Made by a program: the position numbers and the translations under genes
The notes under the pieces: generated by a model
The model's database searches: none
Told to the model about the DNA's origin: nothing
The model's input: only the letters and a program-made list of their open reading frames with translations
Shown here: one piece after another, positions 6,985-11,583 of the stretch
Layout of the letters: each line of letters starts with the position of its first letter
How positions within the stretch are numbered: position 1 is the stretch's first letter
Origin: JAZSQZ01 sp045538175
Lineage (GTDB): Bacteria > Bacillota > Clostridia > Christensenellales > UBA1242
Length of the DNA: 11,583 bases
Direction: 5' to 3'
Assembly: GCA_045538175.1 (NCBI GenBank)
Contig: JAZSQZ010000009.1
Span: 1 to 11,583 of the forward strand

Positions 6985-7658
6985 TAAAATACCTCTTCAT
7001 AAAATGATATAGTTACTGTTCCGGTTGTTGCTTCGCTGTTTTGTATAGTGATTTTTTTCTTGCCAACAGGCAACATTAATGTATCATCTATAGTTTCGCC
7101 TGAAGGGATTGCATAACTTGTGTTATCCATATTAATCACTATGCTTACATCAGAAGTTATAGTTGGTATCATTCTATGGCTTGAATTATTTATAACCACA
7201 TCCGATACCTCGCCTGAAGCTGCAAGCGTAAAACTATATTTCTTTGGTAAGTTTGCAATCTTATACGGATAGGCTGAAAAGGTTACTGTTACAGTTGTTT
7301 TTTCCATACTATCTTCATCAGAATATTTGATAGAATCAAAAGTACCAATGAAATGATAATCTAAAATATAAGGGTCATATATCTTTGCTTCTTGAACTGA
7401 CATTACCCAATTTGAAAAAACTGTTTTTGCTTCTTCTAGTTCTGCTGGACTTCCCTTAATACATTCAAATATGTAATCTAATTTTCTTTCTTCCCAATAG
7501 ATTTCCCCATTAATAGCCGAAAAATCATATGTTTTATTCGAAAATGGTACTGTGTCCTTAATCTCCTTTTTATCAGGCATGCCAATACTTCTTTCTTTAA
7601 CCGAAAAATCAAAGTCATCAAGAGAATATTTATTCTCAATAATTAATTGGTCAAGCAT
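6984..7658 (-). CDS. Distal tail protein (Dit; phage tail family)
   Basis: Dit forms the hexameric ring that joins the tail tube to the baseplate. The 224 residues fit the Sipho_tail/Dit family: an N-terminal domain with ERSIGMPDKKEIKDTVPFSN, a YDFSAINGEIYWEERKLDYIFE stretch (about 43-65), FSAYPYKIANLP (about 127-138), then a C-terminal beta-sandwich of about 80 residues. The usual length for the N-terminal ring plus short galectin-like domain is similar. AAGG (7672-7669) lies 10 bases before ATG 7658. It is immediately followed by Tal (TAATG junction), the standard Dit-Tal order. It is preceded by a terminator and not by the tape measure gene, which is unusual. Confidence 0.87.
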   Translation of the reverse strand: MLDQLIIENKYSLDDFDFSVKERSIGMPDKKEIKDTVPFSNKTYDFSAINGEIYWEERKLDYIFECIKGSPAELEEAKTVFSNWVMSVQEAKIYDPYILDYHFIGTFDSIKYSDEDSMEKTTVTVTFSAYPYKIANLPKKYSFTLAASGEVSDVVINNSSHRMIPTITSDVSIVINMDNTSYAIPSGETIDDTLMLPVGKKKITIQNSEATTGTVTISFYEEVF

Positions 7659-7684
7659 ATTCCCACCACCTTGTCAAATAAATA

Positions 7685-7711
7685 GAAAAAGGACACCTTT
7701 TCAGATGTCCT
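7685..7711 (-). terminator. Intrinsic terminator between the carbohydrate-binding gene and dit
   Basis: An 8-bp stem (7690-7697 with 7704-7711, one T-G pair) and a 6-base loop are followed on the minus strand by a T run (complement of A 7686-7690). It lies 10 bases after the stop at 7722 and splits the baseplate genes into two clusters. Confidence 0.75.
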
Positions 7712-7721
7712 CTCATTCAAA

Positions 7722-8159
7722 TTATTCTGTTTCAGCATCTTCAACAACTTCCCATCCGGCTGGGTATACATCAGGACTATAAGTACAATAATCCATTATA
7801 CAAATGTACTTCTGTCCGTTGTATGTTACCTTATCACCTGACATATAAGAATCGTGTGCGCCTGTTGGCTGAACAAATTCAGCATAAACTTCTTCAGGTT
7901 CTGTTTCAGTTCCCTCTTCTGTTTCTGTATCAGATTCAGTTTCATTTGCTTTCTGCAATTCTCTAACTGCCGCCCAAAGTTTTTCAATCTCTAAATTTAA
8001 GTCATACTGATTTACCTGTGAACCTCTAGCCATTGCATAAAGTTCATCACGCTCTTCATCAGTAAGTTTGCCCTCTATGTGGTAAGTGTCAATCTTCTTA
8101 ATCATTTCTGTTAGATCATAACCACCACGCTTGATTACATTTTCAAATATTTCTTTCAT
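7722..8159 (-). CDS. Small virion-associated protein with C-terminal carbohydrate-binding-like module
   Basis: This 145-residue protein has three visible parts. Residues 1-70 are a helical domain with KIDTYHIEGKLTDEERDELYAMAR, of a kind seen in clostridial phage tail-region proteins. Residues about 71-92 are an acidic, Thr/Glu-rich linker. Residues about 95-140 (FVQPTGAHDSYMSGDKVTYN to YSPDVYPAGWEVV) resemble the CBM5/12-type chitin/carbohydrate-binding fold found in phage structural proteins and glycosidases, although the first aromatic position is Phe where Trp is usual. It lies 14 bases after the BppU-type gene, with AAAGGA seven bases before ATG, and a terminator follows. The context suggests a partner or decoration of the fibre that binds surface polysaccharide. 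The binding role is inferred from similarity. Confidence 0.8.
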   Translation of the reverse strand: MKEIFENVIKRGGYDLTEMIKKIDTYHIEGKLTDEERDELYAMARGSQVNQYDLNLEIEKLWAAVRELQKANETESDTETEEGTETEPEEVYAEFVQPTGAHDSYMSGDKVTYNGQKYICIMDYCTYSPDVYPAGWEVVEDAETE

Positions 8160-8173
8160 ACCTTCATCCTTTC

Positions 8174-10201
8174 CTAGTTATTTAATAAAGCTGCTGATAA
8201 CTCTACAAACTTGTTATCAATATATGTTTTTGTGTCTACTGCATATTCAAAATCCATATCTGCTTCATCCGTTGCCATGATATATGCTATAGGATTGAAT
8301 ACACTTAATTGATTAAATGGTGTTTGATCTTCGAATGGTTCAAATATTTCGGTTGCTGATTTATACTCTACAGTTATAGGATTGTCTGTAAGCCAAGTTT
8401 TTAATTCATCTACTGTAGCGAACCTATCCATTCTAAAGTATGCCCTAACAGAAGTGCCATTGTTTGCAGTATATACCGAAATAGCATTATCTAAAGTATT
8501 TGCATCTAAAACAATTTTACTGTATGTCATATGACTACAATAACCTTTGTCAAATGGTGAAACACTTGCATATTTACTAGCCAAAGTAACACTAAATCGG
8601 TTATAACCTTGATGTGTACCAAGTGCTATAGTTGAGTTTTCATTGATTACAACCTCTGCCATTCTTCTCAACACACCCCATACACCATTTTGCTTTACAA
8701 TCTCGTCTTTAACATCACCAATACCACGCAAAGGCTCTGTGAGTGGAATTGAAACGATGCTTTCTTCGTATGGCTCATATGTGCCATCTTCGACTTCTGC
8801 TCGTCTTACCATTGGATAAATCGTTGCATTTCCACTAAATGCATTACTTACATAAATGATTAGATTTGATGTTTTGTTATCATCTGTTATTTCAATATCA
8901 TCATCATTTGCATAGGCAATTCCAATAAAAGAGCCATTGCTTCGTCTTACACCAACACCTATATTGCTAACACCTGCACTAATAATATATTTTCCGTTTG
9001 GTAAATTTAAATTATTGTCAATCATCAATGTTGCGTATGTGGTTGTTCCGTCCGATTCACCACTAACAGTAACGCTACCATCTTCATTTACTGTGAATGT
9101 ATATCCATATTTAGTTATAGAAGTGCCACTATTCTTTACCAAATTCTTACCACAACTCTTAACCTCAAGAGTGCCACTATCACCTACACTCACAATCTCT
9201 TGTGGATAGTCGGGATTTGGACTTGCGACACCACCGACATATGGCTCGTAGTCTGTTGCTATTGTGCCGCTTTCGATTTGAATATCAGTAAATGAGAATG
9301 TATCATCACTTGATGTACTTGAACCACTACCGCCCCAAAAACGCATTGTTTTTACTTCAAAAGTAGTAGTAAATGTTTCACTTGTTCGTGTATTTCTCGT
9401 AACATCAACATTTAAACTTTGTTGTAAGTCCTCACTAAATAATACAATTCTATTTTTTGAACTATCAGTATCGCTACTTGTAACTAATGATGATAATGTG
9501 TAAGTTCCTTGTGGTAATGCTTTATCCAAAGTAATAATTTCTGATGTTGTTCCACTCACATCACCAAACTCCCACAAGTTCTTACCACTATACTGTTTCT
9601 GCTTGCTCTTTCCATAGGCTTTGAAATCAAACAGTTTGCTACTAGCACTATCTGTCAATAAAATAGGATTTCCTGACGCTTTCTGAACTATCACAGGTGC
9701 TTTGATTTGTGATAATTCAACAGTAGCATTATAAATGTCTGTGTAATCATCAGGAATTGTGGCAAGTGTTTCTTCAGCCTTTGCCTGTATCTTTGCAATC
9801 TGCTCTTCTGTTACTTTTTTGAAAGCTGATATAACTGTTGTTGATTCTACTGCATTTGAATCAGCATAGTTCTTTTCAACATTCATGATACTTGCAAATG
9901 TTGTGATTTCATCTTCACCATTAACAAGAGTAAGTTGGTAGATCACCTTGCCACATTCAACTATTGCCTGATTCTCTAAATCAACTGTGACAGTACCACT
10001 TGATACTGTGATATTGTCTTCCTGATAAACGATATGTCCTGAAGGTTTCTGAACATATAAAGTTGCAGTTGTTCCTTCAGGCGCAATAAAGTCCATTAAT
10101 ACAAATACAAGTTGAACCCCAGTGCTATACTGAACAACATCTATCTGCCTTGTATTTCTCTTTTTGTCTAAATAGACTTCTACTTTCTTTTGTATATTCA
10201 A
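8174..10201 (-). CDS. BppU-type baseplate upper protein / tail fibre with duplicated beta-sandwich modules
   Basis: This is a baseplate or fibre protein, probably attaching receptor-binding parts to the tail tip. Of 675 residues, about 1-115 match the BppU N-terminal domain (DUF2479), with VYLDKKRNTRQIDVVQYSTG and a MDFIAPEGTTATLYV stretch. About 116-150 is helical. Two similar beta-sandwich units follow: 206-322 (GKNLW ... LPQGTYTLSS ... DYEPYVGG) and 351-478 (GKNLV ... LPNGKYIISA ... TYEPYEES). About 485-640 is a third domain with IPLTEPLRGIGDVKDEI and WLTDNPITVEYKSATEIFEPFED. The end, DTKTYIDNKFVELSAALLNN, looks like a helical multimerisation tail. No ATG is available near the start; TTG at 10201 has GAAGG 7 bases ahead. 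It lies directly after the tape measure gene. Confidence 0.85.
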   Translation of the reverse strand: MNIQKKVEVYLDKKRNTRQIDVVQYSTGVQLVFVLMDFIAPEGTTATLYVQKPSGHIVYQEDNITVSSGTVTVDLENQAIVECGKVIYQLTLVNGEDEITTFASIMNVEKNYADSNAVESTTVISAFKKVTEEQIAKIQAKAEETLATIPDDYTDIYNATVELSQIKAPVIVQKASGNPILLTDSASSKLFDFKAYGKSKQKQYSGKNLWEFGDVSGTTSEIITLDKALPQGTYTLSSLVTSSDTDSSKNRIVLFSEDLQQSLNVDVTRNTRTSETFTTTFEVKTMRFWGGSGSSTSSDDTFSFTDIQIESGTIATDYEPYVGGVASPNPDYPQEIVSVGDSGTLEVKSCGKNLVKNSGTSITKYGYTFTVNEDGSVTVSGESDGTTTYATLMIDNNLNLPNGKYIISAGVSNIGVGVRRSNGSFIGIAYANDDDIEITDDNKTSNLIIYVSNAFSGNATIYPMVRRAEVEDGTYEPYEESIVSIPLTEPLRGIGDVKDEIVKQNGVWGVLRRMAEVVINENSTIALGTHQGYNRFSVTLASKYASVSPFDKGYCSHMTYSKIVLDANTLDNAISVYTANNGTSVRAYFRMDRFATVDELKTWLTDNPITVEYKSATEIFEPFEDQTPFNQLSVFNPIAYIMATDEADMDFEYAVDTKTYIDNKFVELSAALLNN

Positions 10202-10208
10202 TTTTAAA

Positions 10209-10213
10209 CCTTC
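10209..10213 (-). promoter_or_regulatory. Ribosome binding site supporting a TTG start for the BppU-type gene
   Basis: GAAGG is 7 bases before TTG 10201, ideal spacing, and the next in-frame Met is residue 36, inside the BppU domain. This decides the rare start codon. Confidence 0.6.
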
Positions 10214-10218
10214 TTTCT

Positions 10219-11583
10219 CTATTCAAGCACTAAACCTCTGTCCTTGAATGTTGTTCTTAATCCGTTTACAGTATCGCTTGCGCTTGCAGTTGCTAAAGCA
10301 ACTTGTCTGTCACCAATATATAATTCTATTGGTCTGCTTGCTAATTCCTCAATAGAGTTCGCAAGTGATTCTAAATTCACTACATTCATAGTCTTTTCAA
10401 CTGCATTTGCAACATAATCTTCTAATCTGTCAATCGGAAGGATTGCTTCATGCCCCGCTTCTCCACCGACCATTGCATTATTGCCATTGAATCCAAATAA
10501 TGTAGGTTTCGTGAAAATAGCACCATCTTTATAAAATTCAATACCGAGTTTTGGAATCGTACCTTTAAGTAAATCGCCGACTTTCCAGCCTTTTGGACTT
10601 ACTGTGAAATGTGGCATTTTAATATCAGGAAATTCCAATTTCATTCCACCGAATATACCTTTGATTTTTTCAATCACTTTGGATATACCCTCTTTAGCTG
10701 TGTTGAATGGCTTCAACATAATGTCTACAACTTTTGAGAATGTATTTTTCAATTTGGTCACCAAACCACTGAAAAATGTTGTAAAATTATTCCAAATACC
10801 TTTCACAGCTGACCAAGCCGCCTTGAATGTATTGCTAAACCAAGATTTTACAGAACTGAACACATTTTGGATGCCTGACCAAATACCTTTAAAGTATGAA
10901 ACCCAGCCTGATACAATGCCTTTGATAGACTCCCATGCGCCTTTGAAATCGCCTGACAATACTGATTTTACAGCCGAGAAGATACCCTTAATAGTGTTCC
11001 AAATATTGCGAAAATACCCTGTCACAACCGACCACACAAGTTTGACACCTTCCCAAGCAGTTTTAAACGCACCTACGAAAAATGCCTTAGCAACCGAAAA
11101 AACCTGTTTAATGTTGTTCCATACCATTTGAAAATATGAAACTACAACTGACCATACAAGTTTAATACCTTCCCAGGCCACCAAGAATCCTGAAACTAAA
11201 TTGTCTTTTAATACAAAGAAACTTTGTTTTATACCTTCCCATAAAACTTCAAAGTAAGGTCGAACCTCATTCCACACACTTTTGATAGTTTCCCATGCAT
11301 TTATGAAGAAATTACGGAATCCTTCGCACTCATTCCATAGTACTGTAAATCCGGCTACCAATAAGGCTATTGCCGCCACAATTCCAACGATTATCCAAGT
11401 TGTTGGGTTCGCTAATATAGCCGAGTTCATGGCCCATTGAGCAATCGTATAACCTGTTACAACTGCCGTAAGTGTAGTTAAGGCAACTGCTAGAACCGCC
11501 ACCGCCGCCCCTATGGCTTTCATAGCGACAGGATGCTCTTTCGCCCAATTAAGCGCACTTAACATAGCACCACTTACCTTTTC
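10219..11583 (-). CDS. Phage tail tape measure protein, C-terminal part (continues off the right edge)
   Basis: The tape measure protein fills the tail tube, sets its length and helps DNA pass the host envelope. The frame remains open through the window edge, so the Met at 11565 is internal and the start lies outside. Counting from that Met: about 17-36 and 56-75 are hydrophobic, probably membrane-active segments. Residues 90-289 are five tandem 40-residue repeats starting AWE-x-(I/V)K and rich in Trp, Phe and Tyr. About 290-310 is a degenerate sixth. The C-terminal region has KDGAIFTKPTLFGFNG and MVGGEAGHEAILPIDRL, close to the VGEAGPEA(I/V)LPL signature common in tape measure proteins. The end binds the tail tip. 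It precedes the BppU-type gene by 17 bases. The visible part is only about a third to a half of a usual tape measure. Confidence 0.93.
   Translation of the reverse strand, partial: EKVSGAMLSALNWAKEHPVAMKAIGAAVAVLAVALTTLTAVVTGYTIAQWAMNSAILANPTTWIIVGIVAAIALLVAGFTVLWNECEGFRNFFINAWETIKSVWNEVRPYFEVLWEGIKQSFFVLKDNLVSGFLVAWEGIKLVWSVVVSYFQMVWNNIKQVFSVAKAFFVGAFKTAWEGVKLVWSVVTGYFRNIWNTIKGIFSAVKSVLSGDFKGAWESIKGIVSGWVSYFKGIWSGIQNVFSSVKSWFSNTFKAAWSAVKGIWNNFTTFFSGLVTKLKNTFSKVVDIMLKPFNTAKEGISKVIEKIKGIFGGMKLEFPDIKMPHFTVSPKGWKVGDLLKGTIPKLGIEFYKDGAIFTKPTLFGFNGNNAMVGGEAGHEAILPIDRLEDYVANAVEKTMNVVNLESLANSIEELASRPIELYIGDRQVALATASASDTVNGLRTTFKDRGLVLE
10699..11298 (-). repeat. Five tandem 120-bp (40-residue) repeats in the tape measure gene
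   Basis: Units run at 11298-11179, 11178-11059, 11058-10939, 10938-10819 and 10818-10699, each exactly 40 codons. Units 1-5 begin AWETIK, AWEGIK, AWEGVK, AWESIK and AWSAVK, with aromatic residues at matching positions. Units 2 and 3 are most alike, also at the DNA level. A partial sixth (AKEGIS) follows. Confidence 0.88.

Noticed and set aside
10604..11131. 175-codon open frame on the plus strand
   Set aside because: It lies antisense to the tape measure repeats, shows no ribosome site or protein family features, and its length follows from the regular codon pattern of the repeats.
11330..11548. 72-codon minus-strand open frame overlapping the tape measure gene in another frame
   Set aside because: The Gly-rich and Ser-rich translation has no family resemblance, while the overlapping tape measure frame is clearly coding.

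Overview
This window holds the tail-tip and lysis end of a siphovirus-type prophage from a low-GC Firmicute, most likely a gut-type Clostridia or Lachnospiraceae host. That host call rests on AT-rich coding, AGGAGG-type ribosome sites, a BppU-type fibre, a DUF859-type adhesin, a TcdE-like holin and a SPOR-bearing amidase. It is inference, because no host gene can be identified. Almost everything is coded on the minus strand and read from right to left. Only the recombinase remnant at the left edge is on the plus strand.

Layout in transcription order (right to left): the C-terminal 454 residues of the tape measure protein (10219-11583, running off the right edge) with five exact 40-residue tandem repeats; a BppU-type baseplate/fibre protein (8174-10201, TTG start); a small protein with a C-terminal carbohydrate-binding-like module (7722-8159); an intrinsic terminator (7685-7711); the distal tail protein Dit (6984-7658); the tail-associated hub protein Tal (5287-6984); a DUF859-type receptor-binding protein with a pyocin-knob-like region and a conserved head (3258-5297); a second terminator (3208-3239); holin (2706-3173); a three-part amidase endolysin (1634-2704); a third terminator (1597-1630); and a membrane-anchored coiled-coil protein with its own promoter (763-1530), probably an accessory 'moron' gene. 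Converging on it from the left is the C-terminal part of a large serine recombinase (about 11-631, plus strand). Its frame is broken close to the window edge. The 130 bases between the two converging genes hold several dyad symmetries and a terminator.

Together the genes encode the end of the tail tube (tape measure), the baseplate that joins the tube to adhesins (Dit, Tal), two separate adhesin modules (BppU plus carbohydrate-binding protein; DUF859 protein), and the holin-endolysin pair that releases progeny. The recombinase beside the lysis end suggests that one end of the integrated prophage lies at or just beyond the left edge. The points most worth checking are the unassigned membrane coiled-coil gene and its palindromic promoter, the adhesin cassette placed before Dit, terminators inside the late operon with no obvious promoter after them, the regular tape-measure repeats, and the broken recombinase frame with the 42-bp dyad downstream.

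I see no CRISPR array, RNA gene, insertion sequence or reverse transcriptase. No intergenic stretch exceeds 300 bases.
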